Assembly: GCA_028386065.3 (NCBI GenBank)
Contig: JAKUCV010006778.1
Span: 1-64,000 of the forward strand
Length of the DNA stretch: 64,000 nt
Reading direction: 5' to 3'
Origin: Turnera subulata
Lineage: Eukaryota > Streptophyta > Magnoliopsida > Malpighiales > Passifloraceae
The stretch's first letter is position 1; each line of letters begins with the position of its first letter. The position numbers and the translations under genes are program-made. The notes below the pieces were generated by a model. That model worked only from the letters and a program-made list of their open reading frames with translations. It ran no database searches and had not been told where the DNA came from. This document shows, piece after piece, positions 42,312-54,900 of this stretch.

Positions 42312-44882
42312 CTACCTTTGGCGCGCTCGAACCTCATCTTTCTTTTCTTCTCCAATCATCTCATAGCTTTTGTCTTCGGACACTTCCAATGGTGGTGTGG
42401 ATTGCAAAATTTCTGCACTTTGGGCAATCTCCAAGTCGTCATCTTTAGTAGTGCCACTCGTCACCAAGCAATTCAAGAGTGGATCATCACTACTCGCTAC
42501 TTTGTTCACTTCCTTCACGGCATCATCAACAAAATCAACTCGGAAACAACTGTCTTCTTCAAGTGGTCCTTCGGTTGCACGGAAGACATTGAACTCGATT
42601 TTCTCATTCCCAATCCTTAAAGTAAGCTTTCCATCACGAACATCAATTTGAGCTCTAACAGTAGCTAAGAACAGCCTCCCAAGAATAATCGGCAATTGAA
42701 AATCAATCTCCATGTCGAGCACCACAAAATCGACTGGTACAAAGAACTTCCCAACCTTGATTGGAATATCCTACAATATCCCCACTGGATATTTGACAGA
42801 TCGATCCGCAAGCTGAAGAGAGATGGTAGTCGGCTTCATATCTCCAATATCTAGCTTCTCAACAATTAGCTTTGGAATAAGACTAACACTGGCTCCCAAA
42901 TCACATAGAGCTCGCTCAATGCACATAGAACCAACATTGCAAGGAATAGAGAAACTTCCAGGGTCCTTCAATTTCGGCAGCAACTTGTTCTGCAGGATTG
43001 CACTACACTTCTCCGTCAAAGCCACTGTCTCGTAATCTTCTAGCTTCCTTTTCCTGGAAAGATTTTCCTTGAGAAATTTAGCATAAGCAGGCATTTGAGA
43101 AATTACTTCAGTAGATGGAACATTAATATGTAATTTCTTTAAATGTTCAAGAAATCTCCCGAACTGTTCGTCTTTTTTGCCCTGTTGAAGTCGCTGAGGG
43201 AATGGAACCAGTGGTTCATAAGTTTCGGCTTCGGGCCATATCTCCTTCGGTTGCTCTCTTTTCTGCTTCACTAGCTTCCACTTGGGAATCCACTTCTCTT
43301 GCTCCTGCTTCTTTTCCTCTGCTCCCTTTTCAGGTAACTGTTTCTCCACTTTCGGTTGCTCATCTTCTTCTTCTCGCTTAATGATGGTGTCGGCTTCATC
43401 TTCTTTAGATGGATAGGGATCATCTAATTGCTTACCGTTTCTAAGTGCTACAGTCTTGACTTGCTCTCTCAGATTAACTGTAGGCTGTCCCGGTAGGTTT
43501 CCTGGTGTCCTCATGATCGCCTCTGCTTGCTGTGCAAGTTGCATCTCAAGCATCTTCAAGTGAGTCTCCATATTCGCCATCCGATTATTCAATCCTTGCA
43601 TCATCTCCGTTTGCATACGTTGAGTCTCCAATATGGCCTTCATCGTAGACGTAAGATTCATGTCGTGATTCTTCGGAATTTGCATGCTTGAACTCTTCTG
43701 CCCATAATCGTTCCTTTGAAAACTGCCTTGCTGGTTCGGGTTGGTCTCCCTGCATGAGAAATTAGGATGATTCCTCCATTCCGGATTGTATGTGTTGGTG
43801 TAGGTTCCTCGTTGTTGGCGTTGATGAATATAGTTCATCTGTTCAGTCGTCAACTCGTCCCCGGTTGGACAATTCATTATTGAATTGTGTCCAGCACCTG
43901 CACATTTATCACAAATTAAACTCGGCATAACAGCAGCAACACATGATTTTACCTGCTGACTCAAAGAATCTAGCTTCGAATTAGGCATTGTCACTGTCTC
44001 CACTTTCAAAATTCCAGCTACTCGCTTGTTGTTCGATCGAGAAGAGCTCTGGTAACTATTACTCGCCATCGTCTCCAACTTCTGGTACGCCACATCGGGT
44101 GCTTGCGCCATGAATGCCCCTCCTGAAGCTGCGTACAAACTCATGCGCAAAGGCTCATTTAAACCATTAAAGAACAATTGGACAACAAGCCATTTAGGTA
44201 ATCCATGTTGTGGGCATCCTTGAATAAGATCCTTGTAACGTTCCCATGCTTCACAAAAACTTTCTCCATCGAATTGAGTGAATGATGTAATCTTGCTCCG
44301 GATACGTGCTGCTTTATCAGGTGGATAACATTTTGCAAGAAAAGCTTTTGAAAGTTCCTCCCACGTCTTGTATGTTCCAGCTGCTCGTGACTTCAACCAC
44401 TTCTTAGCCTTGCCTTGCAAAGAAAACGGGAATAAATGAAGTCAAATTGCATCATCAGTCGCCCCATTAATCTTGATCAAATCACAAATCTCCGTAAGCG
44501 TCTGTAGATGTTGATTCGGGTCCTCATTATCCAAGTCTCCAAATTGTTCCTGTTGCACCATGTGAATGAGTCTTGTCTTCAGTTCGAAATTGTTGGCATT
44601 GATCGCTGGCCTTGCAATGGTCGACTACACGATATCCAAACTCGGTGTTGCATAGTCACGCAATGTCTTGTTTCCTTCCTCTGCCATGATGACTTTCTCA
44701 AAATTATCTGCTACAACTTCAGCTTCCTCCTCTATTTCAGTGTCTTGAAGAAACTCCACAGGCTCTGCGACTTGCTTCTACTTTCGCTTGTTTGCGCGTA
44801 GTTGCTTGTTTAATGTTCTCTCGATCTCCGGATTGATTTCAGGAATTGGACTCGATGAAGCACCGCATCTCGTCTTTGGCAT
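42312..44882 (-). pseudogene. Athila gag and protease
   Basis: The true start is probably ATG at 44882 (MPKTRCGASSSP), in frame with the 549-codon open part 42771-44420; three in-frame stops (near 44768, 44628 and 44440) lie between. The gag domain reads LFPFSLQGKAKKWLKSRAAG, TWEELSKAFLAKCYPPDKAA, SFCEAWERYKDLIQGCPQHG. A knuckle-like CDKCAGAGHNSIMNC has five rather than four residues before the last Cys. A Lys/Glu-rich linker follows. Protease: ALCDLGASVSLIPKLIVEKL, with Asp in D-L-G-A; after a stop (42768-42770) the frame continues VLDMEIDFQLPIILGRLFLA to 42312. Particle structure and processing would be its role. Confidence 0.88.
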
Positions 44883-45015
44883 CAATCGAAATCGACAACA
44901 CTATATAAAAAAGAAAAACAAAAATCGATTAAATAAAATAAAAAAGAAACAAAAAAACTAATGCGAAAAATAAAACCTAAAGTAATCTAGCTGCAATCTC
45001 AGTAGTATTAAAACC
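44883..45015 (-). other. Athila leader between PBS and gag
   Basis: A short A/T-rich untranslated stretch lies between the primer site and the ATG at 44882; no other feature is visible. Confidence 0.5.
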
Positions 45016-45020
45016 GTTTG

Positions 45021-45039
45021 TTCCCCGGCAACGGCGCCA
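45021..45039 (-). promoter_or_regulatory. Primer-binding site, tRNA-Asp type
   Basis: Minus strand TGGCGCCGTTGCCGGGGAA lies 8 bases from the 5' LTR end, the standard tRNA-Asp-complementary primer site of Athila/TAT elements. It fixes the orientation of the element. Confidence 0.9.
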
Positions 45040-45047
45040 GAAAAGCT

Positions 45048-46892
45048 TGATGCGTTTTATTTACACGTGACTTTTTCATATTTATAATTCTTGATCAATT
45101 CACAACATGACACACAAATAACTCACGAGTAAACGCAACGATTGTTAACTGCAAGCGCACAGTGTACTATGTAGTGTAGTAGTCTAATCAAGGTCGATCT
45201 ACGGAACAAGGGAAATAAGTACTACCTAATGTCACAACTTAAGATTATCTAGGCAAATCAAATAAAAGATGGTGTAGGGTGATGTCGAGACTAACAAATA
45301 AAAAGAAATAAAATCGGAGACTTAATCTAAAGTGAAGTTCTATCAATATCTAAAGCAATCTAGGAAATCGGGAATTCACACAATTACTATCTAGGTTTAT
45401 TATGCATGGATGTCAATTTCAATGTTGATGTGTGATTATGGGCAATTGTTTCTAATGTCTTAATCCTCAGCTCTCGCATGTTGAATCAAGTATTCAGTAA
45501 AGATTACTACCTAGCTCTCGCGTAGCCTAGCATCAATACTTAACTCATTAAGCACAAAACAATCAATCGAGCCCTAAGAAACTATCAGCTCTCGCATATT
45601 TTAGCGTCAATCAATCTATGTTCTTCTAGGTATCATCATATAAATCACGCAGCTCTCGCATGTTGCAATCAATACGAATCAATCCAAAGTAGATAGGTAA
45701 TTCGGCACACATAGATTGAACAATCAACACAATCAATTGAATAAACATCAATCCATAGATAATAAAACCGTAGAAGTAATTGGCTACATCCCTAATCCTA
45801 GATTAGAGAATTAGTTTATCATAATAAAGTAGCAAATCATCAAAATCTCCCAAGAATTCATCAAGAAAACAATTAAACAGAAAGAGAATCGAATAAAAGA
45901 GAGAGTAGTGAAGTCGGGTAGCCGATATGTGTTGGTGATGATGGCGTCGACTTGTGCTCCTCTGGTGACGACTTTTGCTGCAATTGAACTGGTGATTCTG
46001 TGACTTTGAACCCTCAAATCTTGCTGGAAAAATGTTGAATTGTTGTGGGGGAATAACCTTTGAAATTTCATGAGGAATTCGGCACTACCTAGAGGATCCA
46101 AAAGAGTGAAAACACTAACCCTACTAGTGTGTGTGACGTATTAACTAACCAATTCGACATAGCTTTGCCCTCTGACTTCTGCCTCCTGAATATGTCGACC
46201 TAGGGGGTTCTCTTATACTGTCTATAGCTGCTGGAAGTCGGTGGGGCTCTCCTTCTTTGAATGGAAATTGAATTCTTGACTTGCACTCCAAGTTGGACTT
46301 TTGCCTGTTTTCTGACGCGAAATGTACACGCCACTTAACTCCTAGAAGTCGTTCCGAACTGGGCCTTGGGCTCTTCTACAAGGTTCTAAATAATTCTCTC
46401 AGCTTTCTTTCCATAAAATGAACTCTTCAATTGGACTTCTGTAGCTCAAGATATCGCAGAAATACTGGGCCTGCGTCGGCACAGAAAAATCTGCATCCTG
46501 GGCTGGATTTAAACAAGTACTGCTCCTTGTATACTCGTCCAAAAATTATTAAATTTAATCCATAGAAATCTCTTGATGTTCAGTTTCGTCTCCAACTTGT
46601 TTCACTTAATTTCAACGCCTAGAACTCCCGAAATCTTCAAAATAGTCGGCTGTGCGCACTGCAGAAAGTTTCCTAAATTGAGCCTGGTTTCCAAACTTGG
46701 CTAAAAAGCTTCTATCCTTCAATAAAAACGACAAATTCCTGACAAAAACACTTAATCAGAAAAATTGAAGTACTAATTGACGCAATGCATGAAAACACAC
46801 AATAATATAAAGATTATACACATAATCAACCAAGAATACATAGTAAAAGCCATTCAAAACCACATAAAAATACTAACATTTAGATGTTATCA
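45048..46892 (-). repeat. 5' LTR of reversed Athila element
   Basis: Pair of 34393-36211. The AGCTCTCGCAT series is at 45469, 45513, 45587 and 45651. One end abuts the GAGTA duplication and the other the primer site. Confidence 0.9.
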
Positions 46893-46897
46893 GAGTA

Positions 46898-47262
46898 CAA
46901 CCCAAATCCATTATTGAAGGGTTCTGAGCTCTATCCACAGCCATATAGAGAACACACTCAAGCCATGTATGCAATTTCCAAGCTCGAAGAAAAGGAAGTA
47001 AATGAGAAAGACTTGGCACTATAAGTGATTCGGATGGTGTGGGCTTTGCGAATCTTTCTCGGTCAGCAAGAAAGGATACTGAGGTAAATGATTCTTTTCA
47101 TAAATTTACATTTAATGAGCTAATTGTTTAATCTTATGATTTGCTTGAAATTGTTGTAAAAGATGTGGAAAACAACATTGCATGTAGAAAACATGTTGAA
47201 GTATTGGATTTGATAAAGTTATTCATAACACTTCACATGTAGAGCTAGAAAGTATCCTACTG
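46898..47262 (+). pseudogene. Sirevirus-like gag fragment, right half
   Basis: This continues the gag cut at 34392. GATACTGAGGTAAATGATTC and TTTACATTTAATGAGCTAA parallel the gag region around 17820-17860 (GTAAATGATTCTCTTGACTA, GATGAGCTTCAAGATG), so an internal deletion has removed the CCHC part. It has many stops and ends at the TGTGAAGACC start of the next element. Confidence 0.55.
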
Positions 47263-47263
47263 T

Positions 47264-49137
47264 GAAGACCCGACCCAAAATCACTTGGGCCTCCTCACCT
47301 TTCCTTTACATCTTCTTCTTAACCAACACCCAATATTTTTGGAGTCGCTACCTGAATTTCATTAAATGAAAAAATTCAGGAAAAACCGTTCTTGAATCCC
47401 AATGACTCCATTTAAAGCAACCGATTAGCGAACCAAAGATATTGGGCCCGGGGGTTCTTCACGGATGGGAAGGTATTGGGCACCCATCCGTGTTGAGGCG
47501 AAACTTTGTGCAATTGAAGAACATATGTATGTCTCATGGAAGTGTGTGTATTGTGTGGAACAAGTCACATAAAATAACAAAATTGGATTGAAACAAAAGG
47601 AAAATAAAAACAATTGGGCTTGAGTTTCCACCACTAGGAACCACCTACGTACCCCGGCGACCGGGTTCAAAGCCCACGTAGTTCTTTTCATGGCATCACA
47701 ACAACACTTACATCACCAAAAGCATAATTATCATCATCAAATCACCAACAAATCGTAATCAATATGTTTCACAATCAAAAAGGGGTTAGAGTACTTATCT
47801 TGGTTGTTGGACAGAATCTATGGGTCGTCTTCTACTGGCTTTTAGACAATGAAAACGGGCGATTCAGCTTCTAGGCTCAACAACAAAGTTGTAGATCTCC
47901 ATCTTAGCTTTCCATGGAGTTTAAGCTCACAACAATCTGACTTCAAAAACTCGAGATATGAATTATTTTCTGAGACTGCTTGCATCAGGTCCTTCTACTC
48001 GGATTCTCCACCTTCTTGGCTTCTAGATTGCTTTTTGATAGCTTCACCCTCTTTATTTTCTCTTTCTGGCATGTTTCTTGATGCTTTCCCATGAAATCCC
48101 TCCAGAGTTACTGCCCTTAAAGTGTTTCTAGACTTGGAGTCCAAGCACTAAAGCTTATGGGAGGAGTTTGTGTAAAAAACATTGATCCCTTCAAATGTGA
48201 ATGAGAGGTCCTATTTATAGTGTTCTGCACTAAGGCTTATGGGGGGAGTTTGTGTAAAAAAAATTGATCCCTTCAAATGTGAATGGGAGGTCCTATTTAT
48301 AGTGTTCTGGGGAGTGTAGGGGCGTGGACCTGCTTAGTGACCAAGTTCTTCCAAAATCTAGGCCAAAACCGTGTAGAATCAAATTAGGGGCAAAATTGGA
48401 GGAAATCGGGTGATTCTGGGCACCTATGACCGCCATGGCCGGCGGTCATCCTTTGAATGGCCATCTGGACCTGATGGTCATCCCACCATGACCACCCAGC
48501 TCCCCTGTCTCGACCCGTTGTTTCCCTTTTTGCTCTCGATTTGCCCTAATTCCTCCCTGATTTGATTCAACCGCGTAATCAACCCCTAATCAACAAAGAA
48601 TCACTTCTTTTCTTGATTACTACTCCTCCCAATCATTTTATAGCTGATTGATTATAAATCAATCCCCCATTTTATGTAAGATCATACGAAAAACATATTT
48701 TCCATTTAAATGATGATTTAACTCTGATTTTCTACGAAATTCAGAGCTAAAATTTTCCTGCAAGAAATGTGTTTATGGATTGATTAACTGTAGATGGTCC
48801 ATATTCCATTAACTTAGGCCCTCAAATTCATCCTTAACCCAAAAATAAATCATCTCATTATAATCGGGTTAAAATAAACAAGAAAGCCCAAATAAATGAA
48901 ATAGGACAATATTTTATTGAACTGGACCTTAACATATTTTTATCCTAAGATTAAATCATCTGATTAATCATAAGGTTCAAACATATAAATCCCAATCAAT
49001 AAAATATATGCATTCGACTAAAATAAATTCTAAATGTGCCTTAGCCGAAGATAAAATCATCTTATTAATCTTATGGTTTGAGCATACTCAAAATCTAAAT
49101 TAGAGGATTATTTATGGGTGAAATTTGAGTGTTCACA
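47264..49137 (+). repeat. TAT/Ogre-like gypsy LTR
   Basis: The tract begins TGTGAAGACCCGACCC and ends GTGTTCACA. The sequence near 47440-47500 (TTGGGCCCGGGGGTTC, then GGGAAGGTATTGGGCACCC) is typical of TAT/Ogre LTRs. An 82-base unit with a TATA-like TATTTATAG is duplicated in tandem at 48145-48226 and 48227-48308. Flanking 5-mers CCTAC and GTTGC do not match, so this is either truncated or not the true right end. No coding region follows in register. Confidence 0.55.
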
Positions 49138-49480
49138 GTTGCCCCTCGTTGATGAGTCCATAGAAACTAGCAATAATACATCACAATAAAGGAACAACCA
49201 AATTTGAATGGTTTGATGTAAGTGGCGTGCGTCAATGGTTGGCGCACCCCGTGCTCCGCTTTAGGAATCATCTCATCCTAAAGGTTGTTGGTGCCAGGGA
49301 ATCATCTCCTCCCGGGGTTTGCGAGGAGCGGATCCTCGGCTTTGTGGGAATCATCTCATCCCATGGTTGTGGTTGTCGGGAATCATCTCATCTCTGGCTT
49401 CTTGAGGAGGCCAAGAATAAACATCCTGATCAAGAAACAAGAAAATTGCAAATTTAAAAATAAAGTATCAATTTAACAAC
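49138..49480 (+). repeat. Array of small hairpins with a constant loop
   Basis: AATCATCTCAT occurs at 49266-49276, 49300-49310 (as AATCATCTCCT), 49349-49359 and 49381-49391. Each is framed by complementary bases that differ: CTTTAGG/CCTAAAG, CCAGGG/CCCGGG (one mismatch), TGGG/CCCA, and a weaker last one. A further hairpin CGAGGA-GCGGA-TCCTCG lies at 49322-49338. It follows GTTGCCCCTCG after the TAT-like LTR and may belong to the same element. Open frames here are not credible genes. Confidence 0.7.
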
Positions 49481-49767
49481 AGTAATGATTATCAATTTAA
49501 CAGCAATAAAAATCAATAACACACCCCAAATCTCTCAAACCACTTTCATGTAACACCAATAGGTACATCATTCAACTTAATGTGGGTTTTAAGAAATAAC
49601 TCTTGATAATTGATGAAATTATTTCTGAACAAGGTTGATTTTCTTGCAAAACTCTGCATGAAGAAGAAGAATAGTGACTTACACAAAAACTAGTACCCTA
49701 CAATGAGCCAACATATAGCTTAAAATTAGAGTGTCTCTTGCGCATTGTCTCTGCTGCTTATGCTAAT

Positions 49768-50141
49768 TCATTTGTTAGCATCAACATCTTGAGCTGCATT
49801 TACTGTTGATGCTTGTGATGCAAAATTGTTAGTTTGAGGCATTTGAGCTTCTGTTACAGGAGGACTCTCTTCAGCTTGTATTTTTGGTATCTTTAACAGG
49901 ACTTGAGTTGGAATATGTGTTGAGCATTTTGATATAGGTGTTGGCATAAATGGCATTCCGTCTTGTGGACAGTCATTGTAATTTGAAGGTGAGGGGCTAC
50001 TTCAGGTGCTGCAATTGGTGGAGGAAGATCCAAAATCAAATCATAGTCAAACAGCCTAGCTTTCTCGTTCTTCTTTATGCTTTTAACTTTTTCTCTCACT
50101 TTTTCAATCCATAAGGGGAAAACATCTGAAGCATTATTCAT
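49768..50141 (-). pseudogene. Unrecognised ORF remnant at the CACTA 3' side
   Basis: Two overlapping minus-strand frames encode MNNASDVFPLWIEKVREKVK...DLILDLPPPIAAPEVAP and then a Pro/Gln/Ala-rich stretch. I recognise no family. Its place downstream of TNP2 would suit the second (tnpA-like) gene of a CACTA element, but there is no sequence evidence beyond position. Confidence 0.25.
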
Positions 50142-51259
50142 ATAAAATCAGCATACAAATTTTATGATAAACAATAAGACAATAAAGAAACTACGCAAAT
50201 GAACACAATATGATTCAGAACGAGAAGCCTATAAAGAATCGTGCTTCTACTAATGAAAACTATGGATAATATTCATTAACACTTTTATGTCGTAGCCTCC
50301 TAATTGATGTTGTCGAATTCCTGCCACAAGGAACTAGTCAGGGATGAATTATGCTACCTAGATATATAGATAGTCAAGCAAATATAGAAGCATGAACATT
50401 TCAAACAACATATACGATAACATTACAATAAATGGGAAAAAAATTCAATTTCCTGCATACTATAGCAACACAATTGACTGCGGAATTAAATCACCCTCTG
50501 TGACGAAGCTTTTCAAAAACAGGTTCAGAAAGAATAGCCATTTCAGCAAACAAAGACCACCTTAATTGGATTAAACTATCAACAGAACATACAGGTAAAA
50601 AACCTAATTTTTTTAGTTCAGAAAACGTAGAACATAAAGCACTTTAACAACAAGAAAAGAAAAACATTCCTAATATTGAATACTTAGCTCCAAAATAGTT
50701 CTAGTAATCACTCAACTCAGCATTTTAAGGAACTCAAAATAAGCATCCCAAATAATTTTGAATGGGCACATCAATAATGAACATTTCATTCGGAATCATG
50801 TAGAGTGCAAATGTTGAATGTTTTACACTTAACAAAATAATTGTTGCTAGACGAAAATGTTGCATCTTTGAAATGGAGTCACAAACATAATTCTCATGCT
50901 GTTTATTTTGCGACAATCACGATTGTGTTGTAAGTAGATTAATCTTTTGCTTAGTAGAAATCTGTCACTGAAAAGAGAAATATATATAAGGCACAAGTAA
51001 CAAAAGTCCACAATTGCAATACCATTTACATGTGAACATGAAGAATTTTTATGACATTTTAAAAAGATGTCACCTATATGATCAAGATTTAAAAACCAAC
51101 GAGAAAATGAACTAAAGGCAAGCACTCTACAAATCAAAGAAACCCAATATTTAAGTAATGGAAATATATGCAATTACTTCACCTGCAAGAGAACTCATTA
51201 TAAGCATTGAATTTTTGCAAATAATTACCTTTATGTTTTATTAACGACATTTAAGGCAC

Positions 51260-54200
51260 CCAAAAGATGACTAACTACCAGTCATCCTCACTGTTCCCAT
51301 CATCCTCGGCTGCATTCCTAACGTAATGCATGTCGTCATTGTTGTCCTTAAGCTATTCTTTACTGCTTTCATCCTCTTCTTTGTCATTATTGTCCTCCAA
51401 ATCATGTTCTTCACTGTCATCACTATCCGAGTTTTCATCATAAAGATTAACATCATTCTCATTCTCCAATTGTTTCAACTACCGAACATCATCAAATCTC
51501 CTCAAAATGTTTATCAAGGTCTGACAATACTCCAATTAGCTCATCACTTTGAATCTACACAAGTATTAGGCACTTCAAATTCTTGATACGTAGCAGTAGC
51601 ACTATGATCTTCTGTGATTCTACTTCTAGATCTTGGTATAACAACAACTCGCTAACCTGACTTGTCTCTTCTTATTACCAGATAAAGCATATAGTACACT
51701 TGGTATGTATGTTGTGGTAAGATAAATGGATCAAACTTTGGATATTTTCTACTATGTCTCATTTTTGTGATTTCATATTGGTCATTTACTCTAATGCCTT
51801 GACGAGAAATCGAGTCGTACTAACTAAAACTATTAACACAACATAGTTTCTATAGTCATACTCTAATCTCACCACTTTATCAAGAATTTAATAATACTCA
51901 TTAGAGCCGTCACCTTTGACATACACTCCACTATTATCAGTTTTTTATCCTCTACCAATGCTTTTGTAGAAAAATATAACCATTAACACAATATCTTGAC
52001 CACGTATCTACATCTTTCTTTGGTGGCGATGCTAAATCTTTTAAATCCTTATTTGTATCATATTTGTTGGATTTGATACCTAAAGTAGCGATTATACATA
52101 TTAGCACAGAAATAATTAATAATCCAAGGTAATTGTTAGATGACAATAGACTGTGTTGAATCATACATAATCACAGAACCAATTAACAAAAATTTTCTCC
52201 ATAAGGATAATGATAACGCATTGCATTCTCATATGTCTTACAACAAAACCAAGTGCAAGTATTGTGTATATTTTCAATTGTCATTTAATATGATATTTTA
52301 CTTGACAGGGATGACACTTGACGAATGGACTAACTTCTTTGCAACTAAGAGGATATATAGACGTGTTGTAGCAAACTCTTTGATGGTCAGAAAAACGTCT
52401 ATCCTTCTTACCCTCGAAATGCCCTATTTGTTGAAAAATTGATATTGTGGGTTGCTTTTCTTTATTACCCACAATTGCTTCATTTCTTTCCATCCTTGTA
52501 AATCTTGTTGAGATGTGTGATTCAAAATAATTGGAAAAAAAATTGGTTGACTCTAAAGTCAAATAGGCCTTACAAATTGAACCTTCTGGTCGGGCCTTAT
52601 TTTTTACCATACCATTCAAATCATGAAAGAACCTAAAATAAAAAAAAAAACACACACACACACACAATAACTACATTTAAATATAGAATGATCGAGAATT
52701 TGTAAGCTGACTGCTTTTTTATGATTCATAGTTTACCTTTCAAATAGGTAGATCAACCTATAGTGTGCAGGTCCTCCAACTTTAGCTTTATATGGCAAAT
52801 GTATAGGTAAATGTTCCATTGAATCAAAAACAGAAGGAGAAAATATTCGTTCCAATTTGCACAAAACGATGAGGATGTCCTCTTCCATTTGTAATAGCTT
52901 ATTCTCATGCAATTCAGTAGAGCATAAATTTCGAAAGGAAAGGCTCAACTCAGTGAGAGGCTTCCATATTGGGTCTAGTAGTGCATCAAATACTATGGGA
53001 AATAACCGCTCAGTAAAAACTAATTAACTTCCCCAAAATCTTTTCTACACATCTTCCTAAATTTTACAAATATTCGTCGACCATTCTCAACCCTTCAACC
53101 CAATTAAATACCTCTAACCGTTGCTGGTTTGTTAGAGTGAACTTCGTTTTATCCTTTGTTAGTTTACCATTGCTTGGAAGCCTCAATTCTAATTCAAATC
53201 GTTTACAATACAACTTAATATCCATCATTGACCTTGGATTGTCTTTAGTTTTGTCTTTGTTATCCATCACCGTGTTGAAGATATTGTTAAAGACATTCTT
53301 TTTTAAATGCATCACATCTAAATTATGACGGACTAAAAAGGTTTTTCAATATGGTAAATCCTAAAATATGCTCCTCTTGGTCCAATTATAAGTATAGCCA
53401 TAACCCAAAGGTTTACTAGATTCTCATGACACATCAATCACCCTAAACAAATGACATATGAGTTACAATTCTAAACCACTCAACCTCATTGAAGGTTGTG
53501 AATTTTCTATCTGATTCTAAAGGAATGCATCTTTATTCCTTCTAAATGCATGATTAGGTGGTAAAAACTAACGATGGCAATCAAACCAAGAGTGTTTATG
53601 CCCAAACTTCAACAAAAAAGATTTTGAATCACTCAAACAAATAGCACACCCTAATCTTCCTAATGTGCTCCACCCAGATAGCATGCCATAAGTAGGATTA
53701 TTATTAATTGTCCACATAATTGCTGCTTTCATTTGAAGGTTTTTCTCTCAAAACACATCATAGGTTTTAACACCTTCATACCACACTAACCTAAGCTCAT
53801 TCATCGAAGGTTGTTAAGAATCATCAATTCGACTCTTTGGATTATGACGGCCAAGAATCAAGCGAGCTAGAAACACGAAGGGAGCGATCATACACATTTC
53901 AGGAGGTATGTTATAGGGACATACAATGAAAGGCCAACAAGAATAAGGACTCCTACTGTTGTTAAAAGGATTAAAACCATCACTACATAACCAAGCCTAA
54001 CATTTCTAGGTTAAGATGCAAAAACAAGGTGGGTCCTATCAAAGTGCTTCTAAGCCTCACAGTCAGAAGGATGGCTCAACCCACCAGGCTCTCTCCGATT
54101 ATTAAAATGCATTTCATGTGTTTCGTTGTTCTAAAGGGCAAACAGCCTTTTTAGTATAGGAATTAAGGGCAAATAATGCATTCCTTTTTGGTACTGTTTA

Positions 54201-54900
54201 CATTTTCTCCTTCAACAGTAGATGGTTTGTATCAAGATTTGGAACCAAATTTGCATGCATCCAACTCAACTTCTTTTTTGTAATACAGCATACAACCATC
54301 AACAGAGCAATCAATCACGGTTGAAGAAAGGCCTAGTTTTCTAACCAACTTTCTAGTCTCATAAAATTACTAGGAGCACAATTATCTAGTGGGTTTATAT
54401 GTTTAATTATGTCACAAAATCGATCCATGCAACCATTGGACAAATTGTAGTCAGCCTTCAAACTTTGGACAACAATGGACAATTTTGAAATTGTATTACA
54501 ATTGGGATACAAAGGACACTAGGCTGATTGTAAGTTGCTGAAAAAATAGACAACATCATTTTTTGGTTCTTCTTCTTCCTCCATCCTATCAATATTGTCT
54601 CTAAAAGCATACTCACTAAGCATCCTCACTAATAGAATCAAACACCATTTATTCATATCTAGTGTAATTACTACCAAAAGCATGCTCTGCAACACGATAC
54701 AACTTACCCATTTGATATCTAGTTGGTTCACTCTCACCATAAACTGTCCAATGCCAGTAATCCTCCGTAAACCAAATTTCATCAAATGGAGCGTTACAAC
54801 AACAAGGGAAATAACTTAGTATTTTCATCCTTTGAGCAAAGACATTTAAGTTTTCTATCATTAAAAAACTGCAACTACCTACATGCAAAACGTTGAAACT
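51260..54900 (-). pseudogene. CACTA TNP2-type transposase
   Basis: Minus-strand pieces in family order: a start-side block (54888-54560) with an acidic end; CPLYPNCNTISKLSIVVQSL (54530-54470); VDGCMLYYKKEVELDACKFG (54310-54240); PFIVCPYNIPPEMCMIAPF (53940-53885); HNLDVMHLKKNVFNNIFNTV (53325-53260), the core TNP2 motif; QRLEVFNWVEGLRMVDEYL; then MEHLPIHLPYKAKVGGPAHY (52820-52760) and KARPEGSICKAYLTLESTNF (52590-52540) of the DUF4218 type; a DUF4216-like DPFILPQHTYQVYY near 51720; and an Asp/Glu-rich tail (51460-51290). Every piece is split by stops and shifts. An active product would excise the element by binding its subterminal repeats. Confidence 0.85.

Larger units (their letters stand above)
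34393..46892 (-). mobile_element. Athila-type Ty3/gypsy retrotransposon (reversed)
   Basis: The 12.5-kb element is bounded by LTRs of 1,819 and 1,845 bp (34393-36211 = 3' LTR; 45048-46892 = 5' LTR; TGATAACATC...ACGCATCA on the minus strand) with perfect GAGTA duplications (34388-34392, 46893-46897). On the minus strand the order is PBS, gag-PR, RT-RNase H, a short pol tail, spacer, ATHILA ORF-1-like gene, spacer, PPT, 3' LTR. Integrase is missing. The tRNA-Asp-type primer site and the extra ORF place it in the Athila lineage. Confidence 0.92.

Noticed and set aside
47264..49137. Complete solo LTR with TG...CA ends
   Set aside because: The flanking 5-mers CCTAC and GTTGC do not match, so a precise solo LTR is not supported; kept only as an LTR-like tract.
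52649..52668. (CA)n run at 52.65 kb and (GA)n run at 29.15 kb
   Set aside because: Short simple microsatellites with no evident role.
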